From the NCBI RefSeq assembly GCF_963259705.1, contig NC_081841.1:118553033-118617032 (forward strand): a DNA stretch of 64,000 bases. The letters are read 5' to 3'. Positions 33,518 to 45,756 of this stretch are shown here, one piece after another (the stretch's first letter is position 1; every line of letters begins with the position of its first letter). Origin of the DNA: Myotis daubentonii. Lineage: Eukaryota > Chordata > Mammalia > Chiroptera > Vespertilionidae. Both the position numbers and the translations under genes were made by a program. The notes under the pieces were generated by a model. It saw only the letters and a list, made by a program, of their open reading frames with translations. It made no database searches and was not told the origin of the DNA.

Positions 33518-36500
33518 ATGTCATTTCAAACAGGAAGAATTCCTGTTTATAGAGCTCAGAAGTTCTGTATAAAGCTTTCAAATGAGGAGTGTACTGTTTA
33601 TGTTTAACATTGAGACTTAATTGGCCTGGCGTTTTTTGACAGAAACAGTTTACATCCTGAAGGTTCTAGTATACACTTCTAAGAAATATGTCAAATTGTA
33701 GTAAAACTCTTAAAATACACAATTATCTTTCAAGGAAATGATTATGAGCTTGTGAAAAACTGTTGAAACACGAGTAAATAGAATCTAAATAAGTTTAATG
33801 CCGAATTCAATTACCCAGATTACAAGTATAAAGCTCTGAAGTTTCGAGAATTCTGATAATATTAACAACACCGGGTATTTTATGTGGCGTTTTCACAAAA
33901 ATGTCATTTCAAACAGGAAGAATTCCTGTTTATAGAACTCAGAACTTGTGTTTAAAGCTTTTATATGAGGAGAATACTGTTAATGTTTACAATTGAGGTT
34001 GAATAGGCGTGGCGTTTTTTGACTGAAACAGTTTATATCCTGAAGGTTCTAGTATATACTCCTAAGGAAAACGTCAAATTGTGGTAAAACTCTTAGAATA
34101 CACAATTGAATTCCCGGGAAATGAATATGAACGTGTAAGAAGCAGTTGAAACACAAGTAAATAGATTGTAACTACATTTAGTGCTGAGTTCAATTACTGA
34201 GATTAGAGGTAGAAAGCTGTGAAATGACGAGAACTCTGATAATATTAACTACTCCGGCTATTTTAAGTGGCATTTTCACAAAAATGTCATTTCAAACAGG
34301 AAGAATTCATGTTTATAGAGCTCAGAAGTTGTGTATAAAGCTTTTAAATGAGGAGTCTACTATTTATGTTTAACATTGAGACTTAATTGGCCTGGCGTTT
34401 TTTGACTGAAACAGTTTATATCCTGAAGGTTCTAGAATATACTCCTAAGAAAAATGTCAAATAGTGGTAAAACTCTTAAAATACACAATTATATTCCAGG
34501 GAAATGAATATGAACTTGTAACAAACAGTTGAAACACGAGTAAATAGAGTCTAACTCCATTAATGCCGAGTTCATTTACCTAGACTACAGGTAGAAAGCT
34601 CTGAAATGACGCGAATTCTGATAATATTAACAACTCCGGCTATTTTAAGTGGCGTTTTCACAAAAATGTCATTTCCAACAGGAAGAATTCCTGTTTATAG
34701 AGCTCAGAAGTTCTGTATAAAGCTTTCAAATGAGGAGTGTACTGTTTATGTTTAACATTGAGACATAATTGGCCAGGCGTTTTTTGACTGAAACAGTTTA
34801 TACTGTGAATGTTCTAGTATATACTTCTTAGGAAACTGTAAAAATGTGGTAAAACTCTTAAAATACACAATTATCTTTCAAGGAAATGATTATGAACTTG
34901 TGAAAAACTGTTGAAACACGAGTAAATAGAATCTAACTAAATTAATGCCCAATTCAATTACCGAGATTACAGGTAGAAAGCTCTGAAATGACGCGAATTC
35001 TGATAATATTAACTACTCCGGCTATTTTAAGTGGCGTTTTCACAAAAATGTCATTTCAAACAGGAAGAATTCCTGTTTATAGAGCTCAGAAGTTGTGTAT
35101 AAAGCTTTTAAATGAGGAGTCTACTATTTATGTTTAACATTGAGACTTAATTGGCCTGGCGTTTTTTGACTGAAACAGTTTATGTCCTGAAGGTTCTAGA
35201 ATATACTCCTAAGAAAAATGTCAAATAGTGGTAAAACTCTTAAAATACACAATTATATTCCAGGGAAATGAATATGAACTTGTAACACACAGTTGAAACA
35301 CGAGTAAATAGAGTCTAACTCCATTTAATGCCGAGTTCATTTACCTAGACTACAGGTAGAAAGCTCTGAAATGACGCGAATTCTGATAATATTAACTACT
35401 CCGGCTATTTTAAGTGGCGTTTTCACAAAAATGTCATTTCAAACAGGAAGAATTCCTGTTTATAGAGCTCAGAAGTTCTGTATAAAGCTTTCAAATGAGG
35501 AGTGTACTGTTTATGTTTAACATAGAGACTTAATTGTCATGCCGTTTTTTGACAGAAACAGTTTACATCCTGAAGGTTCTAGTATACACTTCTAAGAAAT
35601 ATGTCAAATTGTGGTAAAACTCTTAGAATACACAATTATATTCCCAGAAAATGAATATGAACGTGTAAGAAGCAGTTGAAGCACAAGTAAATAGAATGTA
35701 CCTACATTTAGTGCTGAGTTCAATTACTGACATTAGAGGTAGAAAGCTCTGAAATGACGAGAATTCTGATAATATTAACAACTCCCGCTATTTTAAGTGG
35801 CGTTTACACAAAAATGTCATTTCAAACAGGAAGAATTCCTGTTTATAGAGCTCAGAAGTTCTGTATAAAGCTTTCAAATGAGGAGTGTACTGTTTATGTT
35901 TAACATTGAGACATAATTGGCCAGGCGTTTTTTGACTTAAACAGTTTATACTGTGAATGTTCTAGTATATACTTCTTAGGAAACTGTAAAAATGTGGTAA
36001 AACTCTTAAAATACACAATTATCTTTCAAGGAAATGATTATGATCTTGTGAAAAACTGTTGAAACACGAGTAAATAGAATCTAACTAAATTAATGCCCAA
36101 TTCAATTACCGAGATTACAGGTAGAAAGCTCTGAAATGACGCGAATTCTGATAATATTAACTACTCCGGCTATTTTAAGTGGCGTTTTCACAAAAATGTC
36201 ATTTCAAACAGGAAGAATTCCTGTTTATAGAGCTCAGAAGTTCTGTATAAAGCTTTCAAATGAGGAGTGTACTGTTTATGTTTTACATAGAGACTTAATT
36301 GGCGTGCCGTTTTTTGACAGAAACAGTTTACATCCTGAAGGTTCTAGTATACACTTCTAAGAAATATGTCAAATTGTGGTAAAACTCTTAGAATACACAA
36401 TTATATTCCCAGAAAATGAATATGAACGTGTAAGAAGCAGTTGAAGCACAAGTAAATAGAATGTACCTACATTTAGTGCTGAGTTCAATTACTGACATTA

Positions 36501-37340
36501 GAGGTAGAAAGCTCTGAAATGACGAGAATTCTGATAATATTAACAACTCCCGCTATTTTAAGTGGCGTTTACACAAAAATGTCATTTCAAACAGGAAGAA
36601 TTCCTGTTTATAGAGCTCAGAAGTTCTGTATAAAGCTTTCAAATGAGGAGTGTACTGTTTATGTTTAACATTGAGACTTAATTGGCGTGCCGTTTTTTGA
36701 CAGAAACAGTTTACATCCTGAAGGTTCTAGTATACACTTCTAAGAAATATGTCAAATTGTGGTAAAACTCTTAAAATACACAATTATATTGCCGTGAAAT
36801 GAATATGAACGTGTAAGAAGCAGTAGAAACACAAGTAAATAGAATCTAACTACATTTACTGCCGAGTTCAATTACCGAGATTACAGGTAGAAAGCTATGA
36901 AATGACGCGAATTCTGATAATATTAACGACACCGGACATTTTATGTGGCGTTTTCACAAAAATGTCATTTCAAACAGGAAGAATTCCTGTTTATAGAACT
37001 CAGAACTTTTGTTCAAAGCTTAAATGAGGAAATACGGTTAATGTTTACAATTGAGGGTGAATTGGCATGGCGTTATTTGACTGAAACAGTTTATATCCTG
37101 AAGGTTCTAGTATACACTTCTAAGGAAAACGTCAAATTGTGGTAAAACTCTTAAAATACACAATTATATTCCCAGAAAATGAATATGAACGTGTAAGAAG
37201 CAGTTGAAAAACAAGTAAATAGAATCTAACTACATTTAGTGCTGAGTTCAATTACTGACATTAGAGGTAGAAAGCTCTGAAATGACGAGATTCTGATAAT
37301 ATTAACAACACCCGCTATTTTAAGTGGCGTTTCCACAAAA
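33518..37340. repeat. HOR unit 11: C/E-A-B1-G-B2-F-G-F-C-D (10 monomers)
   Basis: Monomer starts: C/E 33518, A 33901, B1 34284, G 34666, B2 35048, F 35431, G 35814, F 36196, C 36579, D 36962. An extra G-F pair is inserted relative to the 8-monomer order. The C/E has GGCCTGGCG and AAATTGTAGTAAAAC, unlike later copies, so it may be an early or independent exchange. B1 has GAATTCATGTTTATAG, intermediate between the left form and the later GAATTCATGATTATAG. F at 36196 has TTTTACATAG (stop codon lost in one frame). D at 36962 lacks one base in GAGGAAATACGG. Confidence 0.86.
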
Positions 37341-39254
37341 ATGTCATTTCAAACAGGAAGAATTCCTGTTTATAGAGCTCAGAAGTTCTGTATAAAGCTT
37401 TCAAATGAGGAGTGTACTGTTTATGTTTAACATTGAGACTTAATTGGCGTGCCGTTTTTTGACAGAAACAGTTTACATCCTGAAGGTTCTAGTATACACT
37501 TCTAAGAAATATGTCAAATTGTGGTAAAACTCTTAAAATACACAATTATCTTTCAAGGAAATGATTATGAGCTTGTGAAAAACTGTTGAAACACGAGTAA
37601 ATAGAATCTAAATAAGTTTAATGCCGAAGTCAATTACCCAGATTACAAGTATAAAGCTCTGAAGTTTCGAGAATTCTGATAATATTAACAACACCGGGTA
37701 TTTTATGTGGCGTTTTCACAAAAATGTCATTTCAAACAGGAAGAATTCCTGTTTATAGAACTCAGAACTTGTGTTTAAAGCTTTTATATGAGGAGAATAC
37801 TGTTAATGTTTACAATTGAGGTTGAATAGGCGTGGCGTTTTTTGACTGAAACAGTTTATATCCTGAAGGTTCTAGTATATACTCCTAAGGAAAACGTCAA
37901 ATTGTGGTAAAACTCTTAGAATACACAATTGAATTCCCGGGAAATGAATATGAACGTGTAAGAAGCAGTTGAAACACAAGTAAATAGATTGTAACTACAT
38001 TTAGTGCTGAGTTCAATTACTGAGATTAGAGGTAGAAAGCTGTGAAATGACGAGAACTCTGATAATATTAACTACTCCGGCTATTTTAAGTGGCATTTTC
38101 ACAAAAATGTCATTTCAAACAGGAAGAATTCATGATTATAGAGCTCAGAAGTTGTGTATAAAGCTTTTAAATGAGGAGTCTACTATTTATGTTTAACATT
38201 GAGACTTAATTGGCCAGGCGTTTTTTGACTGAAACAGTTTATATCCTGAAGGTTCTAGAATATACTCCTAAGAAAAATGTCAAATAGTGGTAAAACTCTT
38301 AAAATACACAATTATATTCCAGGGAAATGAATATGAACTTGTAACAAACAGTTGAAACACGAGTAAATAGAGTCTAACTCCATTAATGCCGAGTTCATTT
38401 ACCTAGACTACAGGTAGAAAGCTCTGAAATGACGCGAATTCTGATAATATTAACAACTCCGGCTATTTTAAGTGGCGTTTTCACAAAAATGTCATTTCCA
38501 ACAGGAAGAATTCCTGTTTATAGAGCTCAGAAGTTCTGTATAAAGCTTTCAAATGAGGAGTGTACTGTTTATGTTTAACATTGAGACATAATTGGCCAGG
38601 CGTTTTTTGACTGAAACAGTTTATACTGTGAATGTTCTAGTATATACTTCTTAGGAAACTGTAAAAATGTGGTAAAACTCTTAAAATACACAATTATCTT
38701 TCAAGGAAATGATTATGAACTTGTGAAAAACTGTTGAAACACGAGTAAATAGAGTCTAACTCCCTTTAATGCCGAGTTCATTTACCTAGACTACAGGTAG
38801 AAAGCTCTGAAATGACGCGAATTCTGATAATATTAACTACTCCGGCTATTTTAAGTGGCGTTTTCACAAAAATGTCATTTCAAACAGGAAGAATTCCTGT
38901 TTATAGAGCTCAGAAGTTCTGTATAAAGCTTTCAAATGAGGAGTGTACTGTTTATGTTTAACATAGAGACTTAATTGGCGTGCCGTTTTTTGACAGAAAC
39001 AGTTTACATCCTGAAGGTTCTAGTATACACTTCTAAGAAATATGTCAAATTGTGGTAAAACTCTTAGAATACACAATTATATTCCCAGAAAATGAATATG
39101 AACGTGTAAGAAGCAGTTGAAGCACAAGTAAATAGAATGTACCTACATTTAGTGCTGAGTTCAATTACTGACATTAGAGGTAGAAAGCTCTGAAATGACG
39201 AGAATTCTGATAATATTAACAACTCCCGCTATTTTAAGTGGCGTTTACACAAAA
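37341..39254. repeat. HOR unit 12: C/E-A-B1-G'-F (5 monomers)
   Basis: Monomer starts: C/E 37341, A 37724, B1 38107, G' 38489, F 38872. C and D are missing before the next C/E. B1 has GGCCAGGCG, otherwise a mark of G and E, instead of GGCCTGGCG. G' has TAACTCCCTTTAATG, shared with the G' copies at 48433 and 51110. Confidence 0.87.
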
Positions 39255-40019
39255 ATGTCATTTCAAACAGGAAGAATTCCTGTTTATAGAGCTCAGAAGT
39301 TCTGTATAAAGCTTTCAAATGAGGAGTGTACTGTTTATGTTTAACATTGAGACTTAATTGGCGTGCCGTTTTTTGACAGAAACAGTTTACATCCTGAAGG
39401 TTCTAGTATACACTTCTAAGAAATATGTCAAATTGTGGTAAAACTCTTAAAATACACAATTATCTTTCAAGGAAATGATTATTAGCTTGTGAAAAACTGT
39501 TGAAACACGAGTAAATAGAATCTAAATAAGTTTAATGCCGAAGTCAATTACCCAGATTACAAGTATAAAGCTCTGAAGTTTCGAGAATTCTGATAATATT
39601 AACAACACCGGGTATTTTATGTGGCGTTTTCACAAAAATGTCATTTCAAACAGGAAGAATTCCTGTTTATAGAACTCAGAACTTGTGTTTAAAGCTTTTA
39701 TATGAGGAGAATACTGTTAATGTTTACAATTGAGGTTGAATAGGCGTGGCGTTTTTTGACTGAAACAGTTTATATCCTGAAGGTTGTAGTATACACTTCT
39801 AAGGAAAACGTCAAATTGTGGTAAAACTCTTAAAATACACAATTATATTCCCAGAAAATGAATATGAACGTGTAAGAAGCAGTTGAAAAACAAGTAAATA
39901 GAATCTAACTACATTTAGTGCTGAGTTCAATTACTGACATTAGAGGTAGAAAGTTCTGAAATGACGAGATTCTGATAATATTAACAACACCCGCTATTTT
40001 AAGTGGCGTTTCCACAAAA
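39255..40019. repeat. HOR unit 13: two-monomer module C/E-A/D
   Basis: Monomer starts: C/E 39255, A/D 39638. The A/D monomer is A up to GGCGTGGCG and D from AGTATACACTTCTAAGG, with the full D tail (TTGAAAAACAAG, GTTTCCAC), so it jumps from A to the end of D and cuts out B1 to C. Length is 765 bp. C/E has a private GATTATTAGCTTG. The same A/D junction occurs at 56463 and 60287. Confidence 0.87.
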
Positions 40020-42696
40020 ATGTCATTTCAAACAGGAAGAATTCCTGTTTATAGAGCTCAGAAGTTGTGTATAAAGCTTTTAAATGAGGAGTCTACTGTT
40101 TATCTTTAACATTGAGACTTAATTGGCCAGGCGTTTTTTGACTGAAACAGTTTATATTGTGAATGTTCTAGTATATACTTCTTAGGAAACTGTAAAAATG
40201 TGGTAAAACTCTTAAAATACACAATTATCTTTCAAGGAAATGATTATGAGCTTGTGAAAAACTGTTGAAACACGAATAAATAGAATCTAAATAAGTTTAA
40301 TGCCGAATTCAATTACCCAGATTACAAGTATAAAGCACTGAAGTTTCGAGAATTCTGATAATATTAACAACACCGGGTATTTTATGTGGCGTTTTCACAA
40401 AAATGTCATTTCAAACAGGAAGAATTCCTGCTTATAGAACTCAGAACTTGTGTTTAAAGCTTTTATATGAGGAGAATACTGTTAAGGTTTACAATTGAGG
40501 TTGAATAGGCGTGGCGTTTTTTGACTGAAACAGTTTACATCCTGAAGGTTCTAGTATATACTCCTAAGGAAAACGTCAAATTGTGGTAAAACTCTTAGAA
40601 TACACAATTGAATTCCCGGGAAATGAATATGAACGTGTAAGAAGCAGTTGAAACACAAGTAAATAGATTGTAACTACATTTAGTGCTGAGTTCAATTACT
40701 GAGATTAGAGGTAGAAAGCTGTGAAATGACGAGAACTCTGATAATATTAACTACTCCGGCTATTTTAAGTGGCATTTTCACAAAAATGTCATTTCAAACA
40801 GGAAGAATTCATGATTATAGAGCTCAGAAGTTGTGTATAAAGCTTTTAAATGAGGAGTCTACTATTTATGTTTAACATTGAGACTTAATTGGCCTGGCGT
40901 TTTTTGACTGAAACAGTTTATATCCTGAAGGTTCTAGAATATACTCCTAAGAAAAATGTCAAATAGTGGTAAAACTCTTAAAATACACAATTATATTCCA
41001 GGGAAATGAATATGAACTTGTAACAAACAGTTGAAACACGAGTAAATAGAGTCTAACTCCATTAATGCCGAGTTCATTTACCTAGACTACAGGTAGAAAG
41101 CTCTGAAATGACGCGAATTCTGATAATATTAACAACTCCGGCTATTTTAAGTGGCGTTTTCACAAAAATGTCATTTCCAACAGGAAGAATTCCTGTTTAT
41201 AGAGCTCAGAAGTTCTGTATAAAGCTTTCAAATGAGGAGTGTACTGTTTATGTTTAACATTGAGACATAATTGGCCAGGCGTTTTTTGACTGAAACAGTT
41301 TATACTGTGAATTTTCTAGTATATACTTCTTAGGAAACTGTAAAAATGTGGTAAAACTCTTAAAATACACAATTATCTTTCAAGGAAATGATTATGAACT
41401 TGTGAAAAACTGTTGAAACACGAGTAAATAGAGTCTAACTCCATTTAATGCCGAGTTCATTTACCTAGACTACAGGTAGAAAGCTCTGAAATGACGCGAA
41501 TTCTGATAATATTAACTACTCCGGCTATTTTAAGTGGCGTTTTCACAAAAATGTCATTTCAAACAGGAAGAATTCCTGTTTATAGAGCTCAGAAGTTCTG
41601 TATAAAGCTTTCAAATGAGGAGTGTACTGTTTATGTTTAACATAGAGACTTAATTGGCGTGCCGTTTTTTGACAGAAACAGTTTACATCCTGAAGGTTCT
41701 AGTATACACTTCTAAGAAATATGTCAAATTGTGGTAAAACTCTTAGAATACACAATTATATTCCCAGAAAATGAATATGAACGTGTAAGAAGCAGTTGAA
41801 GCACAAGTAAATAGAATGTACCTACATTTAGTGCTGAGTTCAATTACTGACATTAGAGGTAGAAAGCTCTGAAATGACGAGAATTCTGATAATATTAACA
41901 ACTCCCGCTATTTTAAGTGGCGTTTACACAAAAATGTCATTTCAAACAGAAAGAATTCCTGTTTATAGAGCTCTGAAGTTGTGTATAAAGCTTTTCAATG
42001 AGGAGTCTACTGTTTATGTTTAACATTGAGACTTAATTGGCGTGCCGTTTTTTGACAGAAACAGTTTACATCCTGAAGGTTCTAGTATACACTTCTAAGA
42101 AATATGTCAAATTGTGGTAAAACTCTTAAAATACACAATTATATTGCCGTGAAATGAATATGAACGTGTAAGAAGCAGTAGAAACACAAGTAAATAGAAT
42201 CTAACTACATTTACTGCCGAGTTCAATTACCGAGATTACAGGTAGAAAGCTATGAAATGACGCGAATTCTGATAATATTAACGACACCGGACATTTTATG
42301 TGGCGTTTTCACAAAAATGTCATTTCAAACAGGAAGAATTCCTGTTTATAGAACTCAGAACTTTTGTTCAAAGCTTAAATGAGGAGAATACGGTTAATGT
42401 TTACAATTGAGGGTGAATTGGCATGGCGTTATTTGACTGAAACAGTTTATATCCTGAAGGTTCTAGTATACACTTCTAAGGAAAACGTCAAATTGTGGTA
42501 AAACTCTTAAAATACACAATTATATTCCCAGAAAATGAATATGAACGTGTAAGAAGCAGTTGAAAAACAAGTAAATAGAATCTAACTACATTTAGTGCTG
42601 AGTTCAATTACTGACATTAGAGGTAGAAAGTTCTGAAATGACGAGATTCTGATAATATTAACAACACCCGCTATTTTAAGTGGCGTTTCCACAAAA
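40020..42696. repeat. HOR unit 14: 7-monomer unit E-A-B1-G'-F-C-D (2,677 bp), first of a near-identical pair
   Basis: Monomer starts: E 40020, A 40403, B1 40786, G' 41168, F 41551, C 41934, D 42317. Private marks: TTTATATTGTGAATG and AAAGCACTGAAG in E; CCTGCTTATAG, GTTAAGGTTTAC and TTTACATCCTG in A; GTGAATTTTCTAG in G'; CAGAAAGAATTCC and CTTTTCAATGAGG in C. All recur at exactly +2,677 bp. I saw no difference between 39787-42628 and 42464-45305. Confidence 0.93.
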
Positions 42697-45373
42697 ATGT
42701 CATTTCAAACAGGAAGAATTCCTGTTTATAGAGCTCAGAAGTTGTGTATAAAGCTTTTAAATGAGGAGTCTACTGTTTATCTTTAACATTGAGACTTAAT
42801 TGGCCAGGCGTTTTTTGACTGAAACAGTTTATATTGTGAATGTTCTAGTATATACTTCTTAGGAAACTGTAAAAATGTGGTAAAACTCTTAAAATACACA
42901 ATTATCTTTCAAGGAAATGATTATGAGCTTGTGAAAAACTGTTGAAACACGAATAAATAGAATCTAAATAAGTTTAATGCCGAATTCAATTACCCAGATT
43001 ACAAGTATAAAGCACTGAAGTTTCGAGAATTCTGATAATATTAACAACACCGGGTATTTTATGTGGCGTTTTCACAAAAATGTCATTTCAAACAGGAAGA
43101 ATTCCTGCTTATAGAACTCAGAACTTGTGTTTAAAGCTTTTATATGAGGAGAATACTGTTAAGGTTTACAATTGAGGTTGAATAGGCGTGGCGTTTTTTG
43201 ACTGAAACAGTTTACATCCTGAAGGTTCTAGTATATACTCCTAAGGAAAACGTCAAATTGTGGTAAAACTCTTAGAATACACAATTGAATTCCCGGGAAA
43301 TGAATATGAACGTGTAAGAAGCAGTTGAAACACAAGTAAATAGATTGTAACTACATTTAGTGCTGAGTTCAATTACTGAGATTAGAGGTAGAAAGCTGTG
43401 AAATGACGAGAACTCTGATAATATTAACTACTCCGGCTATTTTAAGTGGCATTTTCACAAAAATGTCATTTCAAACAGGAAGAATTCATGATTATAGAGC
43501 TCAGAAGTTGTGTATAAAGCTTTTAAATGAGGAGTCTACTATTTATGTTTAACATTGAGACTTAATTGGCCTGGCGTTTTTTGACTGAAACAGTTTATAT
43601 CCTGAAGGTTCTAGAATATACTCCTAAGAAAAATGTCAAATAGTGGTAAAACTCTTAAAATACACAATTATATTCCAGGGAAATGAATATGAACTTGTAA
43701 CAAACAGTTGAAACACGAGTAAATAGAGTCTAACTCCATTAATGCCGAGTTCATTTACCTAGACTACAGGTAGAAAGCTCTGAAATGACGCGAATTCTGA
43801 TAATATTAACAACTCCGGCTATTTTAAGTGGCGTTTTCACAAAAATGTCATTTCCAACAGGAAGAATTCCTGTTTATAGAGCTCAGAAGTTCTGTATAAA
43901 GCTTTCAAATGAGGAGTGTACTGTTTATGTTTAACATTGAGACATAATTGGCCAGGCGTTTTTTGACTGAAACAGTTTATACTGTGAATTTTCTAGTATA
44001 TACTTCTTAGGAAACTGTAAAAATGTGGTAAAACTCTTAAAATACACAATTATCTTTCAAGGAAATGATTATGAACTTGTGAAAAACTGTTGAAACACGA
44101 GTAAATAGAGTCTAACTCCATTTAATGCCGAGTTCATTTACCTAGACTACAGGTAGAAAGCTCTGAAATGACGCGAATTCTGATAATATTAACTACTCCG
44201 GCTATTTTAAGTGGCGTTTTCACAAAAATGTCATTTCAAACAGGAAGAATTCCTGTTTATAGAGCTCAGAAGTTCTGTATAAAGCTTTCAAATGAGGAGT
44301 GTACTGTTTATGTTTAACATAGAGACTTAATTGGCGTGCCGTTTTTTGACAGAAACAGTTTACATCCTGAAGGTTCTAGTATACACTTCTAAGAAATATG
44401 TCAAATTGTGGTAAAACTCTTAGAATACACAATTATATTCCCAGAAAATGAATATGAACGTGTAAGAAGCAGTTGAAGCACAAGTAAATAGAATGTACCT
44501 ACATTTAGTGCTGAGTTCAATTACTGACATTAGAGGTAGAAAGCTCTGAAATGACGAGAATTCTGATAATATTAACAACTCCCGCTATTTTAAGTGGCGT
44601 TTACACAAAAATGTCATTTCAAACAGAAAGAATTCCTGTTTATAGAGCTCTGAAGTTGTGTATAAAGCTTTTCAATGAGGAGTCTACTGTTTATGTTTAA
44701 CATTGAGACTTAATTGGCGTGCCGTTTTTTGACAGAAACAGTTTACATCCTGAAGGTTCTAGTATACACTTCTAAGAAATATGTCAAATTGTGGTAAAAC
44801 TCTTAAAATACACAATTATATTGCCGTGAAATGAATATGAACGTGTAAGAAGCAGTAGAAACACAAGTAAATAGAATCTAACTACATTTACTGCCGAGTT
44901 CAATTACCGAGATTACAGGTAGAAAGCTATGAAATGACGCGAATTCTGATAATATTAACGACACCGGACATTTTATGTGGCGTTTTCACAAAAATGTCAT
45001 TTCAAACAGGAAGAATTCCTGTTTATAGAACTCAGAACTTTTGTTCAAAGCTTAAATGAGGAGAATACGGTTAATGTTTACAATTGAGGGTGAATTGGCA
45101 TGGCGTTATTTGACTGAAACAGTTTATATCCTGAAGGTTCTAGTATACACTTCTAAGGAAAACGTCAAATTGTGGTAAAACTCTTAAAATACACAATTAT
45201 ATTCCCAGAAAATGAATATGAACGTGTAAGAAGCAGTTGAAAAACAAGTAAATAGAATCTAACTACATTTAGTGCTGAGTTCAATTACTGACATTAGAGG
45301 TAGAAAGCTCTGAAATGACGAGATTCTGATAATATTAACAACACCCGCTATTTTAAGTGGCGTTTCCACAAAA
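42697..45373. repeat. HOR unit 15: 7-monomer unit E-A-B1-G'-F-C-D (2,677 bp), second of the pair
   Basis: Monomer starts: E 42697, A 43080, B1 43463, G' 43845, F 44228, C 44611, D 44994. It repeats every private mark of the preceding unit. The matching stretch is bounded by a G/C difference at 39786/42463 and a T/C difference at 42629/45306. The uninterrupted match of about 2.84 kb is longer than the unit itself, as expected from a recent unequal crossover. Confidence 0.93.
43845..44227. repeat. Monomer G' (G front with B-type 3' part)
   Basis: This matches G through TATGAACTTGTGAAAAACTG and GTTGAAACACGAGTAAATAG, then switches to the B-type tail: AGTCTAACTCC, TTCATTTACCTAGACTAC, GACGCGAATTC and ACTACTCCGGC. 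The same chimera is found at 29693, 38489, 41168, 48433 and 51110, so a single event was amplified. In the 7-monomer unit G' is followed directly by F, consistent with loss of the G-tail/B2-front by crossover between G and B2 in the shared GAAACACGAGTAAATAG tract. Copies at 41168, 43845 and 48433 share GTGAATTTTCTAG. Confidence 0.88.
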
Positions 45374-45756
45374 ATGTCATTTCAAACAGGAAGAATTCCT
45401 GTTTATAGAGCTCAGAAGTTCTGTATAAAGCTTTCAAATGAGGAGTGTACTGTTTATGTTTAACATTGAGACTTAATTGGCGTGCCGTTTTTTGACAGAA
45501 ACAGTTTACATCCTGAAGGTTCTAGTATACACTTCTAAGAAATATGTCAAATTGTGGTAAAACTCTTAAAATACACAATTATCTTTCAAGGAAATGATTA
45601 TGAGCTTGTGAAAAACTGTTGAAACACGAGTAAATAGAATCTAAATAAGTTTAATGCCGAATTCAATTACCCAGATTACAAGTATAAAGCTCTGAAGTTT
45701 CGAGAATTCTGATAATATTAACAACACCGGGTATTTTATGTGGCGTTTTCACAAAA
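45374..45756. repeat. Monomer C/E (C front, E back), replacing E
   Basis: The front is C/F-type: GTTCTGTATAAAGC, GGAGTGTACTG, GGCGTGCCG, TAGTATACACTTCTAAG, AAATATGTCAAATTG. The back, from ATCTTTCAAGG at about 45581, is pure E (TATGAGCTTGTG, AATCTAAATAAG, GTTTCGAGAATTC, CACCGGGTATTTTATG). The switch lies within the tract 45554-45582, shared by several classes. C/E stands where E is expected, between D and A, at 37341, 45374, 47285, 49962, 52639 and 59904. At 33518 and 39255 it follows F. Confidence 0.9.
45554..45582. other. Exchange tract at the C/E switch (example copy)
   Basis: This 29-bp tract, beginning GTGGTAAAACTCTTAAAAT, is identical or one base different in all monomer classes. The C/E chimera is C-type to its left and E-type immediately to its right (CTTTCAAGG). 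The F/B1, C/B2 and D/B1 chimeras (22807, 26252, 54553) also change class in or near the same tract, as expected if exchange starts in stretches of full identity. Confidence 0.75.

Noticed and set aside
36136..36360. Plus-strand 74-codon reading frame, and its near copy at 46462-46686
   Set aside because: It is open only because TTTAACAT became TTTTACAT, losing a TAA. All other F monomers stop there. No sign of coding constraint can be seen.
36945..37145. Plus-strand 66-codon reading frame
   Set aside because: It is created by a one-base deletion (GAGGAAATACGG) in a single D monomer.
39787..45305. Assembly artefact as the explanation for the near-perfect tandem copies
   Set aside because: It cannot be excluded from the sequence, but the copies end at ordinary single-base differences and other units also repeat at 2,677 bp with scattered differences, so real duplication is the simpler reading.
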